From Streptomyces sp. CG1 (GTDB lineage Bacteria; Actinomycetota; Actinomycetes; Streptomycetales; Streptomycetaceae), in the NCBI RefSeq assembly GCF_041080625.1, contig NZ_CP163518.1, positions 4,092,001 through 4,156,000 on the forward strand: a stretch of DNA of 64,000 bases. The letters run 5' to 3'. This document shows, in pieces, positions 15,727-24,568 of this stretch. The stretch's first letter is position 1, and each line of letters begins with the position of its first letter. A program made the position numbers and the translations under genes. A model generated the notes under the pieces. It was not told where the DNA came from and did not search any database. It saw nothing but the letters and a program-made list of their open reading frames with translations.

Positions 15727-15763
15727 ACCGGAGAAGAGTCGCCGAGTCTCGGAGGTGTCTGTC

Positions 15764-16084
15764 GTGGCCTGGGTTCTGCTGATCGTCGCCGGTCTGCTGG
15801 AAGTCGGCTGGTCGATCGGGATGAAGTACACGGAGGGCTTCACCCGGCCGCTGCCCAGTCTGTTCACCGGCGCCGGGATCGTGGCCAGCATGCTTCTGCT
15901 GTCGTACGCCGCGAAGTCCCTGCCCATCGGTACCGCCTACGGCGTGTGGGTCGGTATCGGGGCGGCCGGTGCGGCGGTGCTCGGCATGGTGGTGCTGGGT
16001 GAGCCGGTCACCGCCGCCCGGATCTTCTTCGTCTGTCTGCTGCTGGTCGCCGTGGTGGGCCTGAAGGCGACCAGCGGGCACTGA
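15764..16084 (+). CDS. gdx: Guanidinium exporter Gdx (SMR family, SugE-type)
   Basis: A 106-residue four-helix small multidrug resistance protein that works as an antiparallel dimer, exchanging protons for guanidinium at the membrane. The essential Glu is Glu13 in L-L-E-V-G-W-S-I-G-M-K-Y-T-E-G-F-T-R, the pattern of the Gdx/SugE branch rather than EmrE. Membrane helices are at about 2-20, 30-48, 56-76 and 84-102. GTG 15764 has GGAGG eight bases upstream; the longer frame overlaps the riboswitch. The stop lies in one arm of a 22-bp tandem duplication. Confidence 0.93.
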   Translation: MAWVLLIVAGLLEVGWSIGMKYTEGFTRPLPSLFTGAGIVASMLLLSYAAKSLPIGTAYGVWVGIGAAGAAVLGMVVLGEPVTAARIFFVCLLLVAVVGLKATSGH

Positions 16085-16125
16085 GACGTCACCGAGGATC
16101 AGACTGAGACGTCACCGGGGATCAG
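16081..16125. repeat. 22-bp tandem duplication spanning two convergent gene ends
   Basis: CTGAGACGTCACCG plus A/G plus GGATCAG occurs twice (16081-16102, 16104-16125) with one mismatch. The first copy holds the gdx stop codon, the second the stop of the penicillin-binding protein gene. Confidence 0.85.
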
Positions 16126-19100
16126 GCGGCGGGGTCGCCTCCTCCGGCGCCGGCGGCCGTGCCTGTCGTGCCTCCGCCGCCGTCGGTGCCGCCGCCCGCG
16201 GCCGTACCGCCGCCGGTGGTGCCCGTGCCGGTCGCGCCGCCGCCCGTGGTGTCACCGCCGGTGGTCGTGCCCCCGCCCGTCGTATTGCCGCCGGTGGTGG
16301 GGGTGCCGCCGGTCGCGGTTCCGCCGCCGGTGGTGGGGGTGCCTCCGGTGGTCGCCGTGCCGCCGCCGGTGGGGATGCCGGTGGTGCCGCCGGCCGGGCT
16401 CTTGGTCGCACCGCCGCCGGACGGGCTGGCGGTCGCGCTGCCGGTCTGGGCGCCGGTCGTGCCCGGCTGGGCCGAGCCGGTCGCGGCGGGCGGCTGCGGC
16501 TGCTCGGCGCCCTGCTCCAGCCGGAGGTCGAAGTCGTTGGCCGGCTGGTTCTGCAGCGCGTCGTGCGTGTACTGGGCCCAGATCTGGGTCGGCGGGCCGC
16601 CACCGTTCATCCGGGGCTCGCCGAGGGCGCCGTACAGCCCCATGTGCTTGGCCGTCACCGGGTCCTGGCCCATGACGGAGACCACCGTGGCCAGGTCCGG
16701 GGTGTAGCCCGCGAACCACGCGGCGGTGTCGTTCTCGGCGGTACCGGTCTTGCCGGCCGCCGGACGGTCCGCGGCCTGCGCGGCGGTGGCGGTGCCGTTG
16801 TCGACCACGCTCTGCAGCATCGACGTGGTGGTGTCGGCGGCCTCCCGGCTGACGGCCTGCTTGACCGACTGCTCGGGCAGCTTGATCTCGTTCGTGCCGT
16901 CCTTGGTGATCTTGTCGATCAGGGTGTAGGTGCCGTGCTGGCCGTGGTTGGCGAGCGTCGCGTAGCTCTCCGCCATGTCCAGCACGCTGGCGGTGGCGGT
17001 GCCGAGGGCGATCGACGGGTACGGCTGGAGGTCCGGGGTGCCGGAGGGGATGCCCAGGTCGATCGCGGTCTGCTTGACCTTGGACGGGCCGACGTCGACC
17101 GCCATCTGCGCGTAGACGGCGTTCACGGACAGGTCCGTCGCCTTGGTGACGTCGATCTGGCCGTACGACCTCTGGTCCTCGTTCTGCGGGGCGTAGGCGC
17201 CGCCGGTCCAGCCCTGTACGGGGCGTTCGTTGGTGCCGTCGTACATGGTGTTCGGGGTGATGACGCGGCCGTCCTGGGTGGTCGAGCCGTTCTGCACCGC
17301 CGAGGTGAACACGAACGGCTTGAACGTCGAGCCGACCTGGAAGTCGCCGCGGGTCGCGCCGTTGGTGTACTGCTTCACGTAGTCGATGCCGCCGTACATC
17401 GCGACGACCTTGCCGGTCTTCGGGTCGACGGAGGCGCCGCCCGCGCGGACGTAGCTGTCGGCCTTGTTGTTCTTCTTGTCCAGCTTGGAGATCAGCTGGT
17501 CGTTGACCGCCTTGACGAAGGAGTTCTGCTTGTCCTTCTGGATGGTGGTGGTGATGCGGTAGCCGCCGGCGGCGAGCTGGTCGGGGTCGATGATGTTGTT
17601 CTTGCTCAGGTAGTCCTTGACGGCCTGCACGAGGTAGCCGCGCTGGCCGGACAGGCCGGTGGAGACCGTCTGCTCCTTCGGCATCGGGAACTTCAGGCCG
17701 GCGCGGCTGGACGCGCTGAGCCAGCCCTTCTTGACCATGCCGTCCAGGACGTAGTTCCAGCGGGCGACCGCCGCCGACTTGTTCTCGGGGTGAGCCACGA
17801 CGTCGTACTCGCTGGGCGCGTTGACGAGCGCGGCGAGGTAGGCGGCGCGGGCCGGGTCCAGGTCCTTGGCGTCGACGCCGTAGTAGGCCTGGGCGGCGGC
17901 CTGGATGCCGTAGGCGTTGCGGCCGAAGAAGCTGGTGTTGAGGTAGCCCTCGAAGATCTCGTCCTTGGACTTCTGCCGGTCCAGCTTGATCGAGATGAAG
18001 AACTCCTTGGCCTTGCGGGTGACCGTCTGCTCCTGGGCCAGGTAGTAGTTCTTCACGTACTGCTGGGTGATCGTCGAGCCGGACTGCTTGCCCTTGCCGG
18101 TCGCGGTGTTCCACATGGCGCGGACCATCGCCTTGGGGTCGACGGCCGACTCGGAGTAGAAGTCGCGGTCCTCGGCGGCCAGTACGGCGTGCTGGGCGTC
18201 CTTGGAGACCTGGGCGAGGCTCACGTTCTCGCGGTTGATGTCGCCGTCGCGGGCCAGCTGGGAGCCGTCGGCGTAGAGGTAGACGTTGCTCTGCTTCATG
18301 GCCATGGCGTTGGCCGGCGGGATGTTGACCATCGAGTAGCCGACGAAGAAGAGCCCGATGATCAGCAGCATGCCGACGAAGAAGGTGCCGAGCACCATCC
18401 GCCAGGTGGGAATGATCCTCCGCCACCCGGTCCGTTTGGGCCGCTTGGCCTTCTTGCCCGTGCCGCCGTCGCCTCCGGCGGGCTGAGGGTCGCCGGGGGT
18501 GGCGGCGAGGAGGGCGGTGTTCCCCTCGGGGGCCTGGGCGTCGCTCCGGGGAGTGTTACGGCTGGTGCCGGTGGCGGAGCGGGGGCGGGGGGTGCGGGCA
18601 GGGGTGGTGGCTCCGGCCGCGCTCGCGGCGCCGACGGGGCCCGCCTGGGAAGCCTGTCCGGCGGCGGCACCGACGGCACCCACCGCTCCGGCGGCCTGGG
18701 CGGCGCGGTTCGCGCCGGTACCGGCGGTACGAGGAGCACGCGGAGTACGCGGGTTACGGCCGGTGGCGCTCGGCTCACCGGCCGGAGAGGCGGCCGCCGT
18801 CTTGGCGGGATCGCCCGGCTCGGCCGCCCGGGGTGCGTTGACCCGCCGGAGGACCTGGGTGGTCTCGGGCGCTCGCGTCTCATCGGAGCCGGTAGCGGCC
18901 GCGTCGGAACCGCGGGGCGCCGTGACACGCCGGAGCACCTGGGTGCTCTCGGCCGACTGCCCCTGCTCGGAACCGGCCGGCGTCCCCGAGCCCTGCGGCT
19001 TCCCGGAACCGGTACGACGCCCGGCGGCCGCGTCGGCTTCCTCGGCTGCCTTGGCCGCGCCGGCTGCCGGAGCACCACCAGCGGACGCCTCAGCCGAACC

Positions 19101-19571
19101 CTTGGCCGCACCACCCGCCGAGTCCCCACCGGAATCCGAGCCCTCACGAGCCACCGCATCCTTGCCAGACGCCGAAGCCGCACCCGCACCCGAGCCGGAC
19201 CCCGAAACCGAGCTCGTGCCCTCGCCGGAGGCCGTGTCGCCGCTCGGCGTGGCCGGTCCCGGCTCCGTCCGGCCGCCTCGGGCGGCCTGGCGGGCGCGGG
19301 CCATGGAGGCCGTCCGGTCCTGAGCTGCCGGACGATCACCCGTTCGGCCGACCTCGGCCTCCCGACCCTGATCACCACGTGCGGCCTGCTCGGCCGACCT
19401 GGATCCCTCGGCTCGCTCGGTCTCCGCGGTCGGCTCCGGGTCCGCCCCGGAGCCTGCCCGCTCGCCGGGCTCTGGCCGCTCGCCCCCGGGGTCACCGGGC
19501 CGTTCAGCCTGCAGCGGCTCTGTCGGCGGCACGCCTTCGGTCGGCTGCTGCGGCTGCGGCTCGTCGCTCAT
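16122..19571 (-). CDS. Class A penicillin-binding protein (GT51 transglycosylase + transpeptidase)
   Basis: A 1,149-residue bifunctional murein synthase. Residues about 1-390 are a disordered Ala/Gly/Thr/Arg-rich cytoplasmic tail. One membrane helix follows (W-R-M-V-L-G-T-F-F-V-G-M-L-L-I-I-G). The GT51 domain shows E-D-R-D-F-Y (catalytic Glu) and G-S-T-I-T-Q-Q-Y-V-K-N. The transpeptidase has S-T-F-K (nucleophile), S-V-N and K-T-G-T-A. The last 130 residues are Gly/Thr/Pro repeats, presumably outside the membrane. It polymerises glycan strands and cross-links peptides. ATG 19571 (M-S-D-E-P-Q-P) is chosen; the longer frame is Arg-rich and atypical. Confidence 0.93.
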   Translation of the reverse strand: MSDEPQPQQPTEGVPPTEPLQAERPGDPGGERPEPGERAGSGADPEPTAETERAEGSRSAEQAARGDQGREAEVGRTGDRPAAQDRTASMARARQAARGGRTEPGPATPSGDTASGEGTSSVSGSGSGAGAASASGKDAVAREGSDSGGDSAGGAAKGSAEASAGGAPAAGAAKAAEEADAAAGRRTGSGKPQGSGTPAGSEQGQSAESTQVLRRVTAPRGSDAAATGSDETRAPETTQVLRRVNAPRAAEPGDPAKTAAASPAGEPSATGRNPRTPRAPRTAGTGANRAAQAAGAVGAVGAAAGQASQAGPVGAASAAGATTPARTPRPRSATGTSRNTPRSDAQAPEGNTALLAATPGDPQPAGGDGGTGKKAKRPKRTGWRRIIPTWRMVLGTFFVGMLLIIGLFFVGYSMVNIPPANAMAMKQSNVYLYADGSQLARDGDINRENVSLAQVSKDAQHAVLAAEDRDFYSESAVDPKAMVRAMWNTATGKGKQSGSTITQQYVKNYYLAQEQTVTRKAKEFFISIKLDRQKSKDEIFEGYLNTSFFGRNAYGIQAAAQAYYGVDAKDLDPARAAYLAALVNAPSEYDVVAHPENKSAAVARWNYVLDGMVKKGWLSASSRAGLKFPMPKEQTVSTGLSGQRGYLVQAVKDYLSKNNIIDPDQLAAGGYRITTTIQKDKQNSFVKAVNDQLISKLDKKNNKADSYVRAGGASVDPKTGKVVAMYGGIDYVKQYTNGATRGDFQVGSTFKPFVFTSAVQNGSTTQDGRVITPNTMYDGTNERPVQGWTGGAYAPQNEDQRSYGQIDVTKATDLSVNAVYAQMAVDVGPSKVKQTAIDLGIPSGTPDLQPYPSIALGTATASVLDMAESYATLANHGQHGTYTLIDKITKDGTNEIKLPEQSVKQAVSREAADTTTSMLQSVVDNGTATAAQAADRPAAGKTGTAENDTAAWFAGYTPDLATVVSVMGQDPVTAKHMGLYGALGEPRMNGGGPPTQIWAQYTHDALQNQPANDFDLRLEQGAEQPQPPAATGSAQPGTTGAQTGSATASPSGGGATKSPAGGTTGIPTGGGTATTGGTPTTGGGTATGGTPTTGGNTTGGGTTTGGDTTGGGATGTGTTGGGTAAGGGTDGGGGTTGTAAGAGGGDPAA

Positions 19572-19775
19572 GTCGTGCACGGACTCCTGTTTCGCGTTCG
19601 TACGTTCCCGTACGCCTCGTACGCTTCTGCGCCCCCACGGAAGGAAGACTCTCGCACCTGGCGTTCCGTTCCCGGATTCCGGCACGCTTCGGGCACAAAT
19701 TGCGTGGCCGGCGGCCGGGCCTCCGGACTAGGCTCCTGCGCTTCGGTGTCGAGCGGTCCCGGGAGGTTGACTGGC

Positions 19776-20576
19776 GTGGGCGCGGGACGGTTGTACGTGG
19801 CCGTCGCGGCGGGGGGATTCAGACGGTACGCGACGTATCGGGCCGCCACTGCGGCAGGGGTGTTCACGAACACGGTCTTCGGGCTGATCCTCGTGTACAC
19901 GTATCGCGCGCTCTGGGACGAGCGACCGCACCTGGGCGGGTGGGATCAGTCGCAGGTCGTGACCTATGTGTGGATGGGCCAGGCGTTCCTGTCGACGCTC
20001 GCGATCGGCGGCGGAGGCGTCGAGAACGAACTGATGGAACGCATCCGTACGGGGGACGTGGCGATCGACCTGTACCGGCCCGCCGACCTGCAGCTGTGGT
20101 GGCTGGCCACCGATCTCGGCCGGGCCTTGTTCCAGCTGCTGGGGCGGGGCGTGGTCCCCTTCGCCTTCGGCGCCCTGTGCTTCCCGGTGTACCTGCCGAC
20201 GGACGTGGGCACGTGGATCGCCTTCTTCGTCGCCGTGCTGCTGGCGATGCTCGTCGGGTTCGGGATCCGGTATTTGGTCGCGCTGAGCGCGTTCTGGCTC
20301 CTGGACGGCATGGGTGTGACGCAGATGGCGTGGCTCGCCGGCTACTTCTGCTCGGGCATGCTGCTGCCGCTGAACGTCTTCCCGGGCACGCTCGGCGAGG
20401 TCGTACGGGCCCTGCCGTGGTCCTCGCTGCTCCAGGCGCCGGCCCAGATCCTGCTGGGGCACGCGGATCCGCTGGGCACGTACGCGTTCCAGGGGGCGTG
20501 GGCGGTGGCGCTGCTGGGCGCCGGGCGGCTGGTGCAGTCGGCGGCGACGCGCAGGGTGGTGGTCCAGGGTGGGTGA
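19776..20576 (+). CDS. ABC-2 type transporter permease (first of pair)
   Basis: A 266-residue permease with six predicted membrane helices (G-V-F-T-N-T-V-F-G-L-I-L-V, F-I-A-F-F-V-A-V-L-L-A-M-L-V and others) and the ABC-2 signature region (M-L-L-P-L-N-V-F-P). GTG 19776 is chosen because GGGAGG is nine bases upstream. The very long frame open upstream is only the mirror of the penicillin-binding protein gene. It overlaps the next permease gene by eight bases; with the ATPase gene at 21418 this forms a complete exporter operon of unknown substrate. Confidence 0.88.
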   Translation: MGAGRLYVAVAAGGFRRYATYRAATAAGVFTNTVFGLILVYTYRALWDERPHLGGWDQSQVVTYVWMGQAFLSTLAIGGGGVENELMERIRTGDVAIDLYRPADLQLWWLATDLGRALFQLLGRGVVPFAFGALCFPVYLPTDVGTWIAFFVAVLLAMLVGFGIRYLVALSAFWLLDGMGVTQMAWLAGYFCSGMLLPLNVFPGTLGEVVRALPWSSLLQAPAQILLGHADPLGTYAFQGAWAVALLGAGRLVQSAATRRVVVQGG

Positions 20577-21414
20577 CGCGGGTGAGGTGAGTCACCCCGA
20601 CCGTGGGCGGGTGCGGGAGGGACTGCGGGCCTACCTGATGATCGCCGGGATGTGGGTGCGGTCCACGATGGCGTACCGCGCCTCGTTCGTGATGACCACG
20701 TTCGGCAGCTTCGCGACGACGTTCTTCGACTTTGTCGGGATCATGCTGATGTTCTCGCGGGTGCATGCCCTGGGCGGCTGGTCGCTGCCCGAGGTGGCCT
20801 TTCTCTACGGCCTGTCCGGTACGGCCTTCGGGCTGGCCGACCTGGTGATCGGGTCGATGGAGCGGCTGGGGCGCCGGGTGCGCGACGGCACGCTGGACAC
20901 GCTGCTGGTGCGCCCGGCCCCGGTGCTGGCGCAGGTGGCGGCCGACCAGTTCGCGCTTCGGCGGCTGGGCCGGGTGGTGCAGGGCGGACTGGTGCTGGGC
21001 TGGTCGCTGACCCGGGTCGACGTCGACTGGACGCCGCTGAAGCTGCTGCTGATGCCGGTGATGGTGGTGAGCGGCTGCGGGATCTTCTGCGCGGTGTTCG
21101 TGGCGGGCGCCGCCTTCCAGTTCCTGGCGCAGGACGCCTCGGAGGTGCAGAACGCCTTCACCTACGGCGGTACGACGCTGCTGCAGTATCCGCCGACGGT
21201 GTTCGCGAAGGAGCTGGTGCGCGGGGTGACCTTCGTGCTGCCGCTGGCCTTCGTCAACTGGCTGCCCGCGACCTATGTGCTGGGGCGGCCGTATCCGCTG
21301 GGGCTGCCCGAGTGGGTGGCGTTCACTCCGCCGCTGGTGGCGGTGGGGTGCTGTGCGCTGGCGGGGCTGGCCTGGCGGGCGGGACTTCGTTCGTACCGGA
21401 GCACAGGGAGCTGA
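20569..21414 (+). CDS. ABC-2 type transporter permease (second of pair)
   Basis: A 281-residue membrane protein with six predicted helices, starting at GTG 20569 inside the end of the first permease gene; GTG 20587 is an alternative. It has the same build as its neighbour (cytoplasmic start, helix pair, R-V-R-D-G-T-L-D-T-L-L-V-R-P loop, second helix set). This loop is a hallmark of this DUF990-like permease pair, which partners with a NatA-type ATPase. Only three bases separate it from the ATPase gene. Confidence 0.88.
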   Translation: MGDAGEVSHPDRGRVREGLRAYLMIAGMWVRSTMAYRASFVMTTFGSFATTFFDFVGIMLMFSRVHALGGWSLPEVAFLYGLSGTAFGLADLVIGSMERLGRRVRDGTLDTLLVRPAPVLAQVAADQFALRRLGRVVQGGLVLGWSLTRVDVDWTPLKLLLMPVMVVSGCGIFCAVFVAGAAFQFLAQDASEVQNAFTYGGTTLLQYPPTVFAKELVRGVTFVLPLAFVNWLPATYVLGRPYPLGLPEWVAFTPPLVAVGCCALAGLAWRAGLRSYRSTGS

Positions 21415-21417
21415 CAG

Positions 21418-22410
21418 ATGACGGACAGCGCATTCGCCGGGGACTTCAGCGAGGGCTTCATCGCGCTGGAGAACGTGGCGAAGGTCTTCGACGTGCGCAA
21501 GAAGACCGGGTTTCTGAAACGGGAGCGGCGCGAGGTGCGGGCGGTGGACTCGCTCTCGTTCAGCGTGGCGCGCGGGGAGATGGTCGGCTACATCGGGCCG
21601 AACGGCGCCGGGAAGTCGACCACGATCAAGATGCTGACCGGCATCCTGACGCCCAGCGCGGGGCGGCTGCGGGTGGCGGGCATCGACCCGTCGCGGGAGC
21701 GGCGGCGCCTCGCGCACCGGATCGGGGTGGTGTTCGGGCAGCGTACGACCCTGTGGTGGGACCTGCCGCTGATCGACTCCTATCGGCTGGCGCACCGCAT
21801 GTACCGGATCCCGGACGCCCGTTACCGCGAGAACCTGGACCGGTGCGTCGAACTCCTGGAGCTGGACGCCCTGTTGGACGTGCCCGTACGGCAGCTCTCG
21901 CTCGGGCAGCGGATGCGTGGGGACATCGCGGCGGCCCTGCTGCACGACCCCGAGGTGCTGTACCTGGACGAGCCGACGATCGGACTGGACGTCGTGTCGA
22001 AGGCCAAGGTGCGGGGATTCCTGCGGGAGTTGAACACCGAGCGGGGCACGACCGTGCTGCTGACCACGCACGACCTGCAGGACATCGAGCAGTTGTGCTC
22101 GCGGGTGATGGTGATCGACCACGGTCGGCTGATGTACGACGGTCCGCTCGCGGGGCTGCACGAGGCCGGCGAGAGCGAGCGGACGCTGGTGGTGGACCTG
22201 GAGCGGGAGCTGCCGCCGGTCGAGGTGCCGTCGGCGCGGGTGGTGCGGGTGGAGGGGCCGCGGCAGTGGCTGGCGTTTCCGGCGGGGCAGTCGGCGGCGC
22301 CGCTCGTCGCGCGGCTCGCGGCGGAGTATCCGCTGGTGGACCTGTCGGTGCGGGAGCCGGACATCGAGGCCGTCATCGCCAAGATGTACGCGGAGAAGGC
22401 CGTCTCGTAG
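21418..22410 (+). CDS. ABC transporter ATP-binding protein (NatA-like)
   Basis: A 330-residue ATPase: Walker A G-P-N-G-A-G-K-S-T near residue 60, signature L-S-L-G-Q-R-M-R near 160, Walker B V-L-Y-L-D-E-P-T, and the switch His in L-L-T-T-H-D-L. The N-terminal F-D-V-R-K-K-T-G-F-L insertion is typical of ATPases that pair with two DUF990-like permeases. It powers the exporter formed with the two upstream gene products. The next gene, a LiaF-like protein, starts ten bases after the stop, suggesting co-transcription. Confidence 0.94.
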   Translation: MTDSAFAGDFSEGFIALENVAKVFDVRKKTGFLKRERREVRAVDSLSFSVARGEMVGYIGPNGAGKSTTIKMLTGILTPSAGRLRVAGIDPSRERRRLAHRIGVVFGQRTTLWWDLPLIDSYRLAHRMYRIPDARYRENLDRCVELLELDALLDVPVRQLSLGQRMRGDIAAALLHDPEVLYLDEPTIGLDVVSKAKVRGFLRELNTERGTTVLLTTHDLQDIEQLCSRVMVIDHGRLMYDGPLAGLHEAGESERTLVVDLERELPPVEVPSARVVRVEGPRQWLAFPAGQSAAPLVARLAAEYPLVDLSVREPDIEAVIAKMYAEKAVS

Positions 22411-22419
22411 GCTTCTGTC

Positions 22420-23199
22420 ATGACCGACGACGCAGTCCCGGACCTCCGGGCGTCCGACGCCGACCGTGAGCGGGTCGCCGAGGTCCTCCGGGACGCTCTG
22501 GCCGAGGGCCGCCTCGACATGCACGAGTTCGAGGAGCGCCTGGACGCGGTGTACAAGGCGCGCACCTACGGCGAGCTGACGCCGCTCACCCGCGATCTGC
22601 CGACGGCCGGCACGGCGGCGCCCCCTGCGCCGGTCTCGTTCACCAAGGCGCCTGCGGAGAGCGGGAGTTGGGCGTCCCGGATCGTCGGCGGGGAGGGGTC
22701 CTCGAGCGGCGGGATCGCGATTCTGTCGGGGTTCGAGCGCAAGGGCCGCTGGACGGTGCCGAAGCGGTTCAACTGTTTCACGTTCATGGGCGGCGGCGAG
22801 ATCGACCTGCGCGAGGCGAACTTCGCGGACCGCGAGGTCGAGATCAACTGCGTGGCGATCATGGGCGGAATGCAGGTCATCGTGCCGCCCGGGGTCGAGG
22901 TGGTCGTCCGGGGCATCGGCATCATGGGCGGCTTCGAGCACCCTCGGGACGACGGTCCGCCCGAGCCGGGCGCTCCGCGGGTGATCATCGGTGGGCTCGC
23001 CTTCTGGGGCGGGGTCGGTGTGGAGCGCAAGGTCACCCGGGCCGAGCAGAGGCGGCTGAAGGAACAGCGCCGGCAGGAGAGGGTGGAGCGCAGGGAGGCC
23101 CGGCACGAGTTGCTGCGCGAGCGGCGCGAGGAACGGCGAGAGCTGTTCCGGGACCGGCGCGAGGAGCGGGAGCAGCGGCGCCGGGACCGGGGGTACTAG
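22420..23199 (+). CDS. DUF1707 + LiaF-like (cell-wall stress) protein with Arg-rich tail
   Basis: A 259-residue protein. Residues about 8-60 are a DUF1707 domain (L-R-A-S-D-A-D-R-E-R-V-A-E-V-L with E-F-E-E-R-L). Residues about 90-195 match the C-terminal beta-solenoid of LiaF-type cell-wall-stress proteins (three G-G repeats, I-M-G-G at regular spacing). The last 60 residues are almost entirely Arg and Glu in heptad-like arrangement, probably a long charged helix. No membrane helix is seen, unlike LiaF itself. It sits ten bases behind an ABC exporter operon, so a link to envelope stress is plausible but inferred. Confidence 0.82.
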   Translation: MTDDAVPDLRASDADRERVAEVLRDALAEGRLDMHEFEERLDAVYKARTYGELTPLTRDLPTAGTAAPPAPVSFTKAPAESGSWASRIVGGEGSSSGGIAILSGFERKGRWTVPKRFNCFTFMGGGEIDLREANFADREVEINCVAIMGGMQVIVPPGVEVVVRGIGIMGGFEHPRDDGPPEPGAPRVIIGGLAFWGGVGVERKVTRAEQRRLKEQRRQERVERREARHELLRERREERRELFRDRREEREQRRRDRGY

Positions 23200-23242
23200 G
23201 GCCTGTCCGGCGGGTCAGGTCGCAGGAAACGGCCTCGTGCCC

Positions 23243-23638
23243 TTACTTGGTGCACACCTTGGTCAGTTCGCCCGCGGCATCCGTCACCGGGCTGACATCC
23301 GGCGTCTTGTCGCCGTTCTTGATGGCCGTACGGACGTTCCCCACGGCCTTGTTCAGGTCGTCGACGGCCTTGTTGACGTCGGTGTTGTCGGTCTTGTCGC
23401 CGATGGTCCTCAGATTTTTCTCGATGGAGTCGAGAGAGGCGTCGGCCTGGGTGGGATCGTTCGCGGCGTTCTCCACGGCCTGCTGCAGGTCGGTGACGCT
23501 GTCGGCGATGGAGTCGGCGGTGTGCACGCAGTCCAGGGCCTTGCTGACGGTGTCGCAGCCGGTGGCGAGGCCGGCGGTGAGCGTGGCGGTCGCCACGGCG
23601 ACGGCGACGGCGGTGAGACGGCGTCGGCTGACGGCCAT
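23243..23638 (-). CDS. Small secreted lipoprotein, helical
   Basis: A 131-residue lipoprotein. The signal peptide ends in the lipobox L-A-T-G-C (Cys28). The mature part is mostly amphipathic helix with regular Asp/Asn/Ala spacing (S-I-A-D-S-V-T-D-L-Q-Q-A-V-E, K-A-V-D-D-L-N-K-A-V) and three further Cys. It is anchored on the outer face of the membrane. Function is unknown. Confidence 0.8.
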   Translation of the reverse strand: MAVSRRRLTAVAVAVATATLTAGLATGCDTVSKALDCVHTADSIADSVTDLQQAVENAANDPTQADASLDSIEKNLRTIGDKTDNTDVNKAVDDLNKAVGNVRTAIKNGDKTPDVSPVTDAAGELTKVCTK

Positions 23639-23752
23639 GGTGGTGTTCCCCTCCCCTGGTACGGCTGTCCGTAGCTAGGACGCCGGGGAGGGCGCGCGGG
23701 TTGCCCGCGCGCACCCTTGCTGTTGGCCTGCCCTTTACTTTCTTTCTGCCCG

Positions 23753-24490
23753 TTACTTTCCGAGCGTGGCGTCCAGCGTGGCGCGCTGGATCGTGGCGAG
23801 GTCGGCGCAGCCGGCGACGGCGAGGTCGAGCAGGGAGTTCAGCTCCTCGCGGGCGAACGGCTCGGCCTCGGCGGTGCCCTGGACCTCGACGAAGCGGCCG
23901 TCGCCGGTGCAGACGACGTTCATGTCGGTCTCGGCGCGCACGTCCTCCTCGTAGCAGAGGTCGAGGAGCGGGACGCCGCCGACGATGCCGACGGAGACGG
24001 CCGAGACGGTGCCGGTGAGCGGCTGCCGGCCGGCCTTGATCAGCTTCTTGCCCTGGGCCCAGGCGACGGCGTCGGCGAGGGCGACGTACGCGCCGGTGAT
24101 GGCGGCGGTACGGGTGCCGCCGTCGGCCTGGAGGACGTCGCAGTCGAGGACGATGGTGTTCTCGCCGAGCGCCTTGTAGTCGATGACGGCGCGCAGCGAA
24201 CGGCCGATGAGGCGGGAGATCTCGTGCGTACGGCCGCCGATCTTGCCCTTGACGGACTCGCGGTCGCCGCGGGTGTTGGTGGCGCGGGGCAGCATGGCGT
24301 ACTCCGCGGTGACCCAGCCCTCGCCGCTGCCCTTGCGCCAGCGCGGGACACCTTCGGTCACGGAGGCGGTGCAGAACACCTTGGTGTCGCCGAAGGAGAC
24401 GAGGACGGAGCCCTCGGCGTGCTTGCTCCATCCGCGTTCGATGGTGACCGGGCGGAGCTGTTCGGGAGTACGGCCGTCGATGCGAGACAT
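23753..24490 (-). CDS. rph: Ribonuclease PH
   Basis: A 245-residue phosphate-dependent 3'-5' exoribonuclease that trims tRNA 3' ends. Visible family features are the start [12 protein letters not shown], the Arg-rich phosphate and RNA binding stretches ([23 protein letters not shown]), [14 protein letters not shown], and D-L-C-Y-E-E-D. Length is normal. In Streptomyces tRNA genes often lack CCA, so 3' trimming matters. Confidence 0.97.
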   Translation of the reverse strand: MSRIDGRTPEQLRPVTIERGWSKHAEGSVLVSFGDTKVFCTASVTEGVPRWRKGSGEGWVTAEYAMLPRATNTRGDRESVKGKIGGRTHEISRLIGRSLRAVIDYKALGENTIVLDCDVLQADGGTRTAAITGAYVALADAVAWAQGKKLIKAGRQPLTGTVSAVSVGIVGGVPLLDLCYEEDVRAETDMNVVCTGDGRFVEVQGTAEAEPFAREELNSLLDLAVAGCADLATIQRATLDATLGK

Positions 24491-24519
24491 GACATGGAGC
24501 CTAGTCGTACAAAGGGAGG

Positions 24520-24546
24520 GGGCCCTTCCCTGGCCGGGAAGAGCCC
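24520..24546 (-). terminator. Terminator after nagF
   Basis: GGGCCCTTCCC pairs with GGGAAGAGCCC (10 of 11) with a 5-base loop, between the EIIB gene's stop and the rph start. Confidence 0.65.
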
Positions 24547-24568
24547 CTTACCGGTGAACCGGTTCGGC

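Noticed and set aside
16563..20576. A 1,337-codon plus-strand frame
   Set aside because: It runs opposite the penicillin-binding protein gene and is open only because of the GC codon bias; only its last 266 codons (the permease) are real.
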